Part shown: positions 43,564 through 52,092 of the stretch, piece after piece
Layout: every line of letters starts with the position of its first letter
Numbering within the stretch: position 1 is the first letter of the stretch
Assembly (NCBI RefSeq): GCF_030019085.1
Contig: NZ_JASEFJ010000007.1
Location: forward strand, 1-64,000
Direction: 5' to 3'
DNA: 64,000 nucleotides
Origin: Methanoculleus sp.
Lineage (GTDB): Archaea; Halobacteriota; Methanomicrobia; Methanomicrobiales; Methanoculleaceae
The notes under the pieces: model-generated
What the model saw: the letters and a program-made list of their open reading frames with translations, nothing else
The model's database searches: none
What the model was told of the DNA's origin: nothing
Made by a program: the position numbers and the translations under genes

Positions 43564-44523
43564 TCACGCTCCCCCCGCCACCGGTAGCCTTGCCGGGCGG
43601 ATGTAGTGTTCTTTCGGTATGGGGAGGTAGCGGAGCGGGATGATCTCAGGGGTCTCTGTTCTCACGCTCGGGATAGAGATATCCCTGGTATTCCCGATCG
43701 GGTAGGGTCTCCCGATGACCGCTGTTGTGTTTTCCGAGACGTTCTCCACCTCAAAATCAGTCCCCTCCACGTAATAGTAATGCTTTCCCTTATACTCAAA
43801 GTAACTCGGTGAATAAGTCGCGTAGTAGGGGTTGAACTCATTCATCCGGATACCGAGGGCCATATGATCAGAGTATCTCAGCAGCACGGTATCGTAGCCA
43901 AGGGCATCGAGGAGCCCTCCCATCAGTATGGCGGCATCCTCGCAGTCTCCCCTCCCATCGACAAGCATCTCGGCGGGGTATTTGGGATACTCCAAGCCGC
44001 CCTTTAGATACATGACATGCGGCGGCAGGGTGCCCTCGATGTAGGAGGCCGCGTTGTCGTCCGTATCGTAGGGGATCTGCTGGACGAAGAAGACAAGGTT
44101 CATCAACCGTAAGTAGCCCTCCTCCGGGTTGGCGGTTGGTGGCACGATCCTGCGGGCAAGGTCTTCGAGGATCGGTCTGTCAGCGTCGGCCAGGGCGTAC
44201 CTTCCCCAGATATGGTAGTCGCTTAGCCGCGGCGTCTCCCGCTGTTCGTGGAACAACGCCTCCGGAATCCGGACAACTGTTGTCTGGACGCCGCCATCGA
44301 TCGCCGTCCACCGGAAACTCCGCGTATATACAGGACCGTCATCCGGGTATGGTGTCGGTGTCGCTACCGGATCCGGAGGAACGTAGACAGGGGGGTTTCG
44401 AACTACCACCGGTTCGGAACCGGAGGGGGTCTGCTCCCCGAGAAACGCGGGTTTCACTACAAATGCGACGACCAGGATTATGATCGCACCTGCAAGAACC
44501 GGGACGACGTCCTTCCACTCCAT
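43564..44523 (-). CDS. Membrane-anchored transglutaminase-like protein
   Basis: 319 residues. One N-terminal membrane helix (about 8-28), a proline-rich linker, then a transglutaminase-like core with GRGDCEDAAILMGGLLDALGYDTVLL (Cys) and SDHMALGIRMN (His). An Asp is expected after the YYYVEGTD block. Possible activities are peptide or isopeptide bond chemistry on surface proteins, or proteolysis. TATA on the minus strand TTATAAAC (about 44561-44570) suits the start at 44523. Confidence 0.82.
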   Translation of the reverse strand: MEWKDVVPVLAGAIIILVVAFVVKPAFLGEQTPSGSEPVVVRNPPVYVPPDPVATPTPYPDDGPVYTRSFRWTAIDGGVQTTVVRIPEALFHEQRETPRLSDYHIWGRYALADADRPILEDLARRIVPPTANPEEGYLRLMNLVFFVQQIPYDTDDNAASYIEGTLPPHVMYLKGGLEYPKYPAEMLVDGRGDCEDAAILMGGLLDALGYDTVLLRYSDHMALGIRMNEFNPYYATYSPSYFEYKGKHYYYVEGTDFEVENVSENTTAVIGRPYPIGNTRDISIPSVRTETPEIIPLRYLPIPKEHYIRPARLPVAGGA

Positions 44524-44560
44524 ACCCCAGACCCCGGACAGACGGTCTTCCGGTAGTGAT

Positions 44561-44570
44561 TGTTTATAAC
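44561..44570 (-). promoter_or_regulatory. TATA box of the transglutaminase-like operon
   Basis: GTTATAAACA on the minus strand, 38-47 bp before the ATG at 44523. An ACCTTT...AAAGGT small dyad lies farther upstream at about 44612-44626. Confidence 0.45.
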
Positions 44571-44643
44571 CGGCGCATAGAAAACGTTAACCCCACGGGG
44601 CTGAGGGATTGACCTTTCAGAAAGGTTCAATGACGGGTAGAAC

Positions 44644-44661
44644 GGGGGGGCAGCACCCCCC
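44644..44661 (-). terminator. G7/C6 hairpin after glgP
   Basis: On the minus strand C-run and G-run arms (7 and 6 bases) with a 5-nt loop lie about 70 bp past the glgP stop. Very stable; no T tract. Confidence 0.3.
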
Positions 44662-44732
44662 TCATCAAAGTGCATGCCCTTCAAAGGCTCCTTTCAGACG
44701 CATCCCGGCCGCTGTGCGTCGCCGACTCCAGA

Positions 44733-46958
44733 TCACTTCTTTTCGGGCGCCGGACCCGGCGGACATACCCCCCCAAGCCCTGCCATCTGCCCCCGCGACC
44801 CGACCGCAAACCTGCAGACGGTAGGGTAGTACCTGGTAACGTACTCCTTGAGCATCCGGAGGGCGCAGTACTGCGGCGCGATGCTTTTCATCGATTCTTT
44901 CATCATCTTGACCCACCTGTGCGGAACGTCGTCCATCGTCCGCGAGTAGTAGAGCGGGGCGATCTCGTTCTCGATCAGGTCATAGATCATCGCCGCGTCC
45001 TCACGGTTATCTCCGGACGCGGTCGCGCGGCTCTCAAACGCCCAGCCGTTCCAGCCGTTGTAGCCCTCGACCCACCAGCCATCCAGAACCGAGAGGTTCA
45101 GCACCCCGTTCATCCCCGCCTTCATTCCGCTCGTGCCGCACGCCTCCATGGGCGGGATGGGTGTGTTTAGCCAGATGTCGACACCCTGAACCATGTAATG
45201 TGCAACCTGCTCGTCGTAATCCTCGACGAATGCTATCCTGCCGCCGAACCTTGGATCCTGGGAATAGCGGTAGATCTTCTGGAGGATCCGTTTACCCTGC
45301 TCGTCAGCTGGGTGAGCCTTCCCGGCAAAGATGAACTGCACCGGCCTCCAGCGATTATTCACAATCCTTTCAAGCCGGTCAGGGTCCGTGAAGATGAGAT
45401 CCGCGCGCTTATACTCGGCAAACCGGCGGGCAAACCCGATCGTAAGCGCCGCGGTGTCAAGCATGAGCCCCTCAGCCGCGAGGTTAGCGGGTTCGTCCCG
45501 GTGTCCTGCCCACTTGAGGCGTTTCCGCTCTCTTATACGGGCAAAGAGTTTCATCTTCAGCCACTGGTGTTCACGCCAGAGGTCTTCATCCGGGATCTCG
45601 TCGACAACCTCCCAGATGATCGGATTGTCGTAGTTCTCCCGCCAGTCGGGGTAGACTGGATCCACATACTTGTCAAAGAGCGATTCGATCCGGTGGTTCA
45701 GCCAGGTCGGGAGGTGAACACCGTTCGTGATGTAATCGATCGGGACCTGTTCAACCGGTAGATCCGGCCAGAGGGGCTGCCACATCTCCCTTGCAACCTC
45801 GCCATGACGCCGGGAGACGGCGTTGTGGAACTGGCTCATCCGGAGCGCAAACGCCGTCATGTTGAAACCTGCTCCAGGCTGACATGGGTCTCTCCCTAAC
45901 GCCATGAAATCACCCCAGGATAATCCGAGCGACTCAGAATAACCGCGGAAATACTTCGCCATCAGACTGTCTGGAAATACATCATGGGCAGCAGCGACAG
46001 GGGTATGGGTTGTGAAGAGTGAGGTGTCCCGGACCTGTTCACGTGCCTCTTCAAACGACATGCCAGCTTCGAGCCGCTCCCTGAGCCGTTCGAGGAGGGC
46101 GAATGCAGAGTGCCCCTCGTTTAAGTGCATCGCCGAATACTCCGCACCCAGCGTGTGGAGGACCTTTCGCCCACCGAGTCCGAGCACCAGTTCCTGCCGG
46201 AGGCGTTGCTCCAGATCGCTGGTATAAAGCCTGGATGATATGCTACGGTTCTCAGGCACGTTCTTGTCGATATGGGTATCGAGGAGGTAGAGAGGGACCC
46301 GCCCTACCTGTACCTTCCAGACGGCGACGTAGATCGGCGGATCAATCAGGGGAACCTGCACCACAACCTGCTTACCGTCATCATCGAGCACCCGGAGAAC
46401 CGGGGCGGCATCACGGTCCAGGATCTCGGCGACGTTCCTCTGCCAGCCGTCCGCCTCGATGTGCTGGTGGAGATACCCCTCCGCATACATGAACCCGGCG
46501 GCTACCGTCGGGACGCCGAGATCGCTCGACGCCTTTATGTGGTCGCCAGCCAGGACGCCGAGCCCCCCCGCGTAGAACGGCAGCGACTGATGCAGTCCGA
46601 ACTCACTTGAGAAATAGGCGATCGTGAGGGGCTCCCGCAGAGGGTAGTGTTGTGCAAACCAGCTTGTCCCTGGAGTCATGTACTCCCGAAACCGGTTCAG
46701 TATGATATCGTAGCGGCGGAGGAATTCAGGTGTCGCCGCGGCCCGTTCAAGGAAACTCGGCGGGGTATCCAGGAGCATCCTGACCGGGTTGTGACGGCTC
46801 ATCTTCCATTCCGCCCGGTTCAACATCTTGAATAACACGCTGGCCGAGGAGTGCCAGCTCCACCAGAGGTTGTAGGCGAGGTCGACAAGACCGAAGATTC
46901 GCTCCGGGACATGGGCGAACCGGTCATAGGGTATCTCCGTCTTCATCTCGTGAGGCAT
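44733..46958 (-). CDS. glgP: Alpha-glucan (glycogen) phosphorylase
   Basis: 741 residues from ATG 46958 (RBS AGGTG; the longer frame to 47186 is not protein-like and invades the promoter). Releases glucose 1-phosphate from stored glucan. Motifs include NLWWSWHSSASVLF, YFSSEFGLHQSLPFYAGGLGVLAGDHIKASSDLG, HLNEGHSAFALLERLR and the PLP lysine in ACGTSGMKAGMNGVLNLSVLDGWWVEGYNGWNGWAF. This is the archaeal/bacterial short-type maltodextrin phosphorylase family. Confidence 0.94.
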   Translation of the reverse strand: MPHEMKTEIPYDRFAHVPERIFGLVDLAYNLWWSWHSSASVLFKMLNRAEWKMSRHNPVRMLLDTPPSFLERAAATPEFLRRYDIILNRFREYMTPGTSWFAQHYPLREPLTIAYFSSEFGLHQSLPFYAGGLGVLAGDHIKASSDLGVPTVAAGFMYAEGYLHQHIEADGWQRNVAEILDRDAAPVLRVLDDDGKQVVVQVPLIDPPIYVAVWKVQVGRVPLYLLDTHIDKNVPENRSISSRLYTSDLEQRLRQELVLGLGGRKVLHTLGAEYSAMHLNEGHSAFALLERLRERLEAGMSFEEAREQVRDTSLFTTHTPVAAAHDVFPDSLMAKYFRGYSESLGLSWGDFMALGRDPCQPGAGFNMTAFALRMSQFHNAVSRRHGEVAREMWQPLWPDLPVEQVPIDYITNGVHLPTWLNHRIESLFDKYVDPVYPDWRENYDNPIIWEVVDEIPDEDLWREHQWLKMKLFARIRERKRLKWAGHRDEPANLAAEGLMLDTAALTIGFARRFAEYKRADLIFTDPDRLERIVNNRWRPVQFIFAGKAHPADEQGKRILQKIYRYSQDPRFGGRIAFVEDYDEQVAHYMVQGVDIWLNTPIPPMEACGTSGMKAGMNGVLNLSVLDGWWVEGYNGWNGWAFESRATASGDNREDAAMIYDLIENEIAPLYYSRTMDDVPHRWVKMMKESMKSIAPQYCALRMLKEYVTRYYPTVCRFAVGSRGQMAGLGGVCPPGPAPEKK

Positions 46959-47145
46959 TGCGTGTTGCACCTGATAAGATCTTCTGTCTGTGAGACCGGC
47001 GCGCATGGATAAAGAGCCGCTAAAAATCGTCTGACTTGTGAAGCGCCTGGAATGAATGGTACCATCAGAGAGCGGAAAGGTATTGGAAGATTTATAGATA
47101 TCTCCACCAGAAGTTCTTTTCACTGAAAAGCCAGGTGGTGCACAA

Positions 47146-47880
47146 TTGAGCATGCGGAATATGATCGAGGCAGAGAACCTCACCAAGGATTACGGTAACA
47201 CCGTAGCTGTGAACAGCGTCTCGCTCTCCGTTGTGGAGGGGGAACTCTTCGGGCTTCTCGGGCCGAACGGTTCGGGGAAGACGACAATGATCCGGATGCT
47301 GACCGGGCAGATAAAGCCGACATCCGGTTCGGCCAGAGTGATGGGGATCGATGTGACGAAATATCCAGTAGAGATCAGGAGACTGGTCGGGATCATCCCC
47401 GAGCAGGAGACTCCGCCGAGTTTCCTCACCGCGGAGGAGTACCTCCATTTCGTCGCCCGCATCCGCAACCTGGATTCAATCGAGGAGCGGTGTGATCGCT
47501 GGTTTGACCTGCTGGAGTTCGGGGATAAGCGTGACGTCCTGTGCAAGGACCTCTCGCGGGGAACCAGGCAGAAACTGATGTTTGCGCAGGCCTTCCTCCA
47601 CGAACCGCCGCTCGCCCTCATCGACGAGCCTCTGATCAACCTTGACCCGATCATGCAGCGGACGGTAAAGGACTTCCTGCGGCGTTACGTCCAGGACGGG
47701 GGGACGATCTTCTTCTCCACCCATATCCTCGAGATCGCCGAAGAGATCTGCGACCGTGTCGGGATCATCCACAACGGCAAGCTCCTCCAGACCGGTCGTG
47801 TCGACGAGATCACGGCGTCTGGAGGCAGGAGCCTGGAAGACTTCTTCCTTGAACTGGTTCGGGGTGGTGCCGGTGCATGA
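47146..47880 (+). CDS. ABC transporter ATP-binding protein (exporter type)
   Basis: 244 residues. Walker A GPNGSGKT in LFGLLGPNGSGKTTMIRML, signature LSRGTRQK (a Thr-containing C-loop), Walker B LALIDEPLINLD, and switch His in FSTHILEIAEE. The TTG at 47146 has RBS AGGTGGTG; ATG 47152 is an alternative. The family exports lipids, drugs or lipoproteins. Coupled to the membrane subunit by overlap, and divergent from glgP. Confidence 0.9.
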   Translation: MSMRNMIEAENLTKDYGNTVAVNSVSLSVVEGELFGLLGPNGSGKTTMIRMLTGQIKPTSGSARVMGIDVTKYPVEIRRLVGIIPEQETPPSFLTAEEYLHFVARIRNLDSIEERCDRWFDLLEFGDKRDVLCKDLSRGTRQKLMFAQAFLHEPPLALIDEPLINLDPIMQRTVKDFLRRYVQDGGTIFFSTHILEIAEEICDRVGIIHNGKLLQTGRVDEITASGGRSLEDFFLELVRGGAGA

Positions 47881-49267
47881 ACTCTTTGTCGCGATGATGA
47901 AGGAAGAATGGCGGATCCACTCGACGATCTTCGGGAACCTGGGGTTTGCGCTCTTTCCAGCGGTGGTTGCGGTCTTTGCATTCCTGGGGTCGCTCACCCT
48001 CCCGATCTTTGCAGACGTTCTCCCCTATGACGCCGTCGCGCTCCTTGCGCACATTGTCTTCCTGCTAATGGGCGTGATGGTGGGATCGTTTGGCCTCATG
48101 GGCCGGGAGTTTATGAACCGCAGGTTCGGGCAGGCCAGTCTGGTTGCCTACGCATCCCGGAGCCTGCCAGTCTCGGATAAACGGATATTCGCTGCTTTCC
48201 TGGCGAAAGACACGTTATACTACATCCTGCTCTACGTCCTTCCGTTCTCGATCGGGTTTGCAGCAGCGACACCGTTCATCTCGCTAGACCCCGGCTACGC
48301 TATCCTGGCATTTCTCTCGCTCGCGCTTGCCTTCCTCCTCGGTCTCGCTCTCGTCTGTCTCCTCTCAACGCTCTATGCACGCTCTGTTGCAATCCTGGCC
48401 GGAACGGTGGCGGTGCTCACCGTAGTGGGGGTGGCAGCCTCGCGGTTCGGGGTGCCCCTCCTCCCGCCATACGCCTTTTTCCTCGATCCGGCACCGGAAC
48501 CGCTCATTCTCTCTCTGATCCTCATCCTGGTTCCAGCAGCCATATCGGTGCTCTTTGTCACAGTGGAGTACCCGGACCGGACAAAACGTTTCAGAAACCG
48601 GTTTGAACCCATGGCTGAAGACCTGAACGGCCTTGGAAGCGCGCACTTCATCGCAAAGGACGTTCTCGACCTCATCAGGAGCGAGGGGGGCGTCGGGAAG
48701 GTGGTCTTCTCGTTCCTCCTCCCGCTCGCCCTGATCTGGGTCTGCCTCCAGGTACTGATCCGGTTCATCCCGGGGATCGATCCCCTGGTGGTCTTTGCCG
48801 TTCTGCTCGGGGTGTTATCGGCCACCATCTACAACTGGCTGACCGAGTTTGACTCTTTAACGTCCTACGCCTTCCTTCCGGTGGAGGTCCGCGAGGTGAT
48901 CGATGCAAAACTGAAGACCTACGCCCTTGCAAACCTGCTCCCGCTGGCGGTGCTCGTGATCGCAGCGGCGACAACGAGATGGACGGCGGCATTCCTTCCC
49001 GCCCTCGCTACATTCGTCTCGGTCTCGGCGTACACCCTGGCGGTGACGGTCTATCTCTGTGGACTCCACCCGAACGTGATGCTCTACTCCGCCGGCGTCT
49101 TCCTCCGTTACATCCTTGCTATAAGCCCGGCACTGCTGCTCCTGATCTTCGCCTCGATCCTCGACCCCTCATACGCGTTTGCAGCCCTCATCCTCATACC
49201 GGCAGCGGCGCTACTCCTCTCCAGAGCGCGGAAAAAGTGGCAGACCTGGGACATGCCAGGATCATGA
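47873..49267 (+). CDS. ABC transporter membrane subunit (two-part exporter type)
   Basis: 464 residues from GTG 47873 (overlaps the ATPase stop, GGTGGTG just upstream). Starts VHELFVAMMKEEWRIHSTIFGNLGFALFPAVVAVFAFLGSLTLPIF. About twelve membrane helices in two halves, with a cytoplasmic loop at about 235-280. The substrate is unknown. Its organisation resembles ABC-2-like permeases. Confidence 0.82.
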   Translation: MHELFVAMMKEEWRIHSTIFGNLGFALFPAVVAVFAFLGSLTLPIFADVLPYDAVALLAHIVFLLMGVMVGSFGLMGREFMNRRFGQASLVAYASRSLPVSDKRIFAAFLAKDTLYYILLYVLPFSIGFAAATPFISLDPGYAILAFLSLALAFLLGLALVCLLSTLYARSVAILAGTVAVLTVVGVAASRFGVPLLPPYAFFLDPAPEPLILSLILILVPAAISVLFVTVEYPDRTKRFRNRFEPMAEDLNGLGSAHFIAKDVLDLIRSEGGVGKVVFSFLLPLALIWVCLQVLIRFIPGIDPLVVFAVLLGVLSATIYNWLTEFDSLTSYAFLPVEVREVIDAKLKTYALANLLPLAVLVIAAATTRWTAAFLPALATFVSVSAYTLAVTVYLCGLHPNVMLYSAGVFLRYILAISPALLLLIFASILDPSYAFAALILIPAAALLLSRARKKWQTWDMPGS

Positions 49268-49644
49268 TATCTTTTATCCTGCCACGCTTGATATGCCCGA
49301 TCTCGGGAGAGGAGGATCCTGCTCGAGCGCGCCAGCGGTTGATCCCCGACGTCGCGAAACGCCCGTGCGACGTTGCCGCTGCCTGTGGGAACGCCCAAAA
49401 CCATGCTTTCTGAAGAGAGCGAGAAGCACCCGTCCGGGTCGACCGACCTCGCCATCGTTCTTGAACTCCTCGACGTCCCCACACCTTATGGGCGGCACAG
49501 TGGTGTGCGGCATTCCGGTATGCATCCCTATGACGACCCCGCGAAAATGGGGCCGAGGCCATCCGGCCCTTCGACCAGGGATAGGTGGGCGTAGAACCGC
49601 GATCGCCGGACTCCGAACACGGCAAGCGCCCGGCGATTCGGCGG
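49268..49644. other. Gap with weak, unassignable coding signal
   Basis: No recognisable gene. Both strands have several short frames of arginine-rich shadow composition. Part of a minus-strand frame (MVLGVPTGSGNVARAFRDV, about 49410 downward) looks more protein-like, and the frame opened by the phosphatase frameshift continues through here. It may be eroded DNA. Confidence 0.4.
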
Positions 49645-50073
49645 TCACGTTGTAGCCCCCTTCCTGCATAATCGTCCCGGTGCGCCTCCATAAACCCCCT
49701 GATCCCGGCGACAGGGCCTGTATGGCGGGTATATCCTGCGGTGTGCCTCCTCTGCCTCGGCCAGACTCCCGCGGGGCAGGACATCGGTGTATGCCACCAG
49801 GTAGAGAAGTCCGATCGCCGCCGAGCGGGATACCCCGAACCCGCAGTGGACAAGCACCGGCCGCCCTTCCTGGAGGCAACGGTGAACGAAATCCAGGGCG
49901 GCGTCGATCGCCTCCTTCGGTATATCGGCGGGATTCCGGGAGTCGACCAGGTTGAGCATCAGGCGGTTTCCCCGGCGGGCAACCAGGTGTTCGAGGTGGT
50001 CAGGAGGCACCGTGCCGAGCGGGGAATGGGTGACTGCCAGGCAATGATAGGGGTTCGGGTAGATCTCGATCAT
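49645..50073 (-). CDS. Dual-specificity phosphatase-like protein, frame broken near the C-terminus
   Basis: About 142 residues as read. The active-site loop HCGFGVSRSA (HCX5R) and IPKEAIDAALDFVHRCLQEGRPVLV identify a protein-tyrosine/dual-specificity phosphatase. After IYPPYRP the open frame becomes CRRDQGVYGG..., while the neighbouring frame gives VAGIRGFMEAHRDDYAG, the expected family end. So there is a one-base shift near 49711-49716. ATG 50073 has RBS GGGGAGAG; GTG 50091 is the alternative start. Downstream of the ROK kinase gene with at most 18 bp gap. Confidence 0.7.
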   Translation of the reverse strand: MIEIYPNPYHCLAVTHSPLGTVPPDHLEHLVARRGNRLMLNLVDSRNPADIPKEAIDAALDFVHRCLQEGRPVLVHCGFGVSRSAAIGLLYLVAYTDVLPRGSLAEAEEAHRRIYPPYRPCRRDQGVYGGAPGRLCRKGATT

Positions 50074-50091
50074 TCTTCTCTCCCCGAACAC

Positions 50092-51018
50092 TCAGAGCGC
50101 CTCAAGCGCGTATACCGCTGCTCCAAAGAGCGGTGCCCTGCCCCCCAACGTGGAGACGACAAGTTCAGGAAGAGGGAGGTAACGGTCGATGTGCGGTTCC
50201 ATGTAGCGGATCACGATATCCCCATGGTAACGTGCGAGCGGGCCGTCAAACACGATTATCTCAGGGTTGTAGGCGACGATGACCGCAGAGACTCCACGGG
50301 CGTTAACCTCGCCGAGAGCCTCCATGAAAGCAAGGGCAACCGCGTCCTCCTCCCTGGCCGCCGCAAATATCGCCCGCGTAGAGGAGGCGTCGAAACCAAC
50401 CCGCCGGAGATCTACCGCCTCCCTCCAGGCCGCAAAGAACGCAGGTATATTCTTTGCGGAGGCGTAGGCCTCCCAGTGGCCGGCAAACCCGCACCCACAG
50501 ATCAGGTTATAGCGGGTATCGACGGGTATATGTCCGATCTCCCCGGCGTTCCCGCCCATCCCGAGGATGAGGGATCCGTTCACCACAGCACCGCCACCGA
50601 TGCCGGTCGAGAGGGTGATATAGACGACGTTCTCAGACCCCCTGGCGGCACCCGCCCACCGTTCGCCCAGGACACCGGCCCGTGCGTCGTTGATAAGGGT
50701 GACGGGTAACCCGAACCGCTTCCTGAGCGGCTCGACTACCTCGACGAGAGGGAAGGCGATGTTCGGCGAGTTGACGATCCGTCCGTGAACGGTGTCCAGC
50801 GGGCCTGCCGATGCAACACCGATGGCCAGAACATCCTTCCCCTCCGGCAACGCGAGGAGATTCTCCACCAGCGCCGTGATCGCGTCGGTGATCACCTCAC
50901 CTGAAAGCCCGGCCACCGGCGTTGGAGCGGTTTCGTGGGCAAGGATCTCCGCATCGGAGTCCACCAGGGCGGCGCGCAGGTTGGTTCCGCCGAGGTCAAC
51001 GGCAATCACGGTCGTCAC
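50092..51018 (-). CDS. ROK-family sugar kinase (glucokinase type)
   Basis: 308 residues. ATP site DLGGTNLRAALVD; YITLSTGIGGGAVVNGSLILGMGGNAGEIGHIPVD holds the phosphate/sugar loop. CGCGFAGHWEAYAS is the zinc region, with His replacing the last Cys of the usual CXCGXXGCXE. The final third, IVAYNPEIIVFDGPLARYHGDIVI, is typical. Likely phosphorylates glucose or a related hexose, pairing with glycogen phosphorylase nearby. Family-level specificity only. Confidence 0.9.
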   Translation of the reverse strand: MTTVIAVDLGGTNLRAALVDSDAEILAHETAPTPVAGLSGEVITDAITALVENLLALPEGKDVLAIGVASAGPLDTVHGRIVNSPNIAFPLVEVVEPLRKRFGLPVTLINDARAGVLGERWAGAARGSENVVYITLSTGIGGGAVVNGSLILGMGGNAGEIGHIPVDTRYNLICGCGFAGHWEAYASAKNIPAFFAAWREAVDLRRVGFDASSTRAIFAAAREEDAVALAFMEALGEVNARGVSAVIVAYNPEIIVFDGPLARYHGDIVIRYMEPHIDRYLPLPELVVSTLGGRAPLFGAAVYALEAL

Positions 51019-51211
51019 GGGGTTTTCAACTCCTCTCGATGAGTCTGCTACACTTTTCGCATTACGCGAACAACCGGCATAAACCTTACTTCAGGCCTGC
51101 CGAGGATGATTTGAGGCGTTCCAGACGGCCCGGCAACGAGGGAATAGGGCGGATACCTTTTCCGTCAGGCTCTTAACACTGCGAAGAGATCATTCGAGAT
51201 GGAGATACCCA

Positions 51212-51493
51212 ATGGCACGAAGAGACGTAACACTGGACGAAGCAAAGGCGATGGGCGAACGCCTCGGCATCACATGGGACGAGTTCGACGTAGAGGAGTT
51301 CCGGCGGGGGATGGTAGTTGAACTCGAGCACGGTCTCCACGACCCGGTGACAAACGTCACCAACGACGACCTCCTGACGACGGCAAAGATCGCGCTCGCA
51401 CACTTAAACGAGTTCCCGGACTACTACGAGAGACTCGAAGAGATGGAGGAGGAGGCGGAGGCCTACTGGGCTGAGAAAAAGGCAAACCGTTAG
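51212..51493 (+). CDS. DUF5661-like small protein
   Basis: 93 residues, acidic, helical: LDEAKAMGERLGITWDEFDVEEFRRGMVVELEHGLHDPVTNVTNDDLLTTAKIALAHLNEFPDYYERLEEMEEEAE. Recognised as the DUF5661 type common in archaea and cyanobacteria (from memory). Function unknown. RBS GAGATGGAG in front. Confidence 0.82.
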   Translation: MARRDVTLDEAKAMGERLGITWDEFDVEEFRRGMVVELEHGLHDPVTNVTNDDLLTTAKIALAHLNEFPDYYERLEEMEEEAEAYWAEKKANR

Positions 51494-51555
51494 ATCCGGG
51501 GGATATACCGCGGATGCGCAACATCTATCACCTTTTCGCCGATAACAACTAAAAG

Positions 51556-51774
51556 ATGAATCGAGGCTCGAAGGCAGAGTGGATCCGTATACGGCAGCGG
51601 CGGGTAATCGACGGGCAGGACTACTACGCCGACAGGCTCTATGAGACCCAGCAGGCCGCATGGGCCTACGCCAGGCAACTGGAGATGCGGGGTGCTAAAG
51701 ACGTCCGTGTCTTTAGAACCGCCACCGAAGGTGGTTACCACGGTTACGCCGCTTTCGTCAGACGGGGGCCGTAA
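51556..51774 (+). CDS. Small protein of unknown function
   Basis: 72 residues, basic. MNRGSKAEWIRIRQRRVIDGQDYYADRLYETQQAAWAYARQLEMRGAKDVRVFRTATEGGYHGYAAFVRRGP reads as a compact alpha/beta fold with aromatic residues, in the manner of small nucleic-acid-binding domains, but I recognise no family. It is only 62 bp after the DUF5661 gene. Confidence 0.5.
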   Translation: MNRGSKAEWIRIRQRRVIDGQDYYADRLYETQQAAWAYARQLEMRGAKDVRVFRTATEGGYHGYAAFVRRGP

Positions 51775-52059
51775 AGCCACCTGCGCCACAGTGGTTCGTC
51801 AGGCGGCGGTCAATCCAGCGAAAGGACCTGGTTTGAAGATAGGAGCAGCCTTTTGAGTCAGGAGTGAAAGAGCGAGGATGTGAACCCACCCTGTCCACAT
51901 TCCCCCACACCTCTTCGAACAGCAGTGTGATACATCTTCAGGATGGCAGGAGTGCACTGATTGAACCGGCAGGATCAGGCCATCCTTGATCCACCAGAAA
52001 CCGAAGACCCCACACTTTCCATCAGAAGTGTCCCGCCTTCTTCCTCGCGGAAGAGCAAC
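51775..52059. other. Intergenic region before gap
   Basis: No gene supported. Short frames have no recognisable composition. It ends at the gap promoter. Confidence 0.5.
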
Positions 52060-52068
52060 CTTTATTAA
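52060..52068 (+). promoter_or_regulatory. gap promoter
   Basis: CTTTATTAA about 27 bp before ATG 52093, giving a leaderless or nearly leaderless message. Confidence 0.5.
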
Positions 52069-52092
52069 TTCTTGTTCTGTATTCCCTCTTGC

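Noticed and set aside
45198-45761. 187-residue plus-strand frame inside glgP
   Set aside because: Antisense to well-conserved phosphorylase sequence.
49741-50709. 322-residue plus-strand frame
   Set aside because: Shadow of the ROK kinase and phosphatase on the other strand; low-complexity composition.
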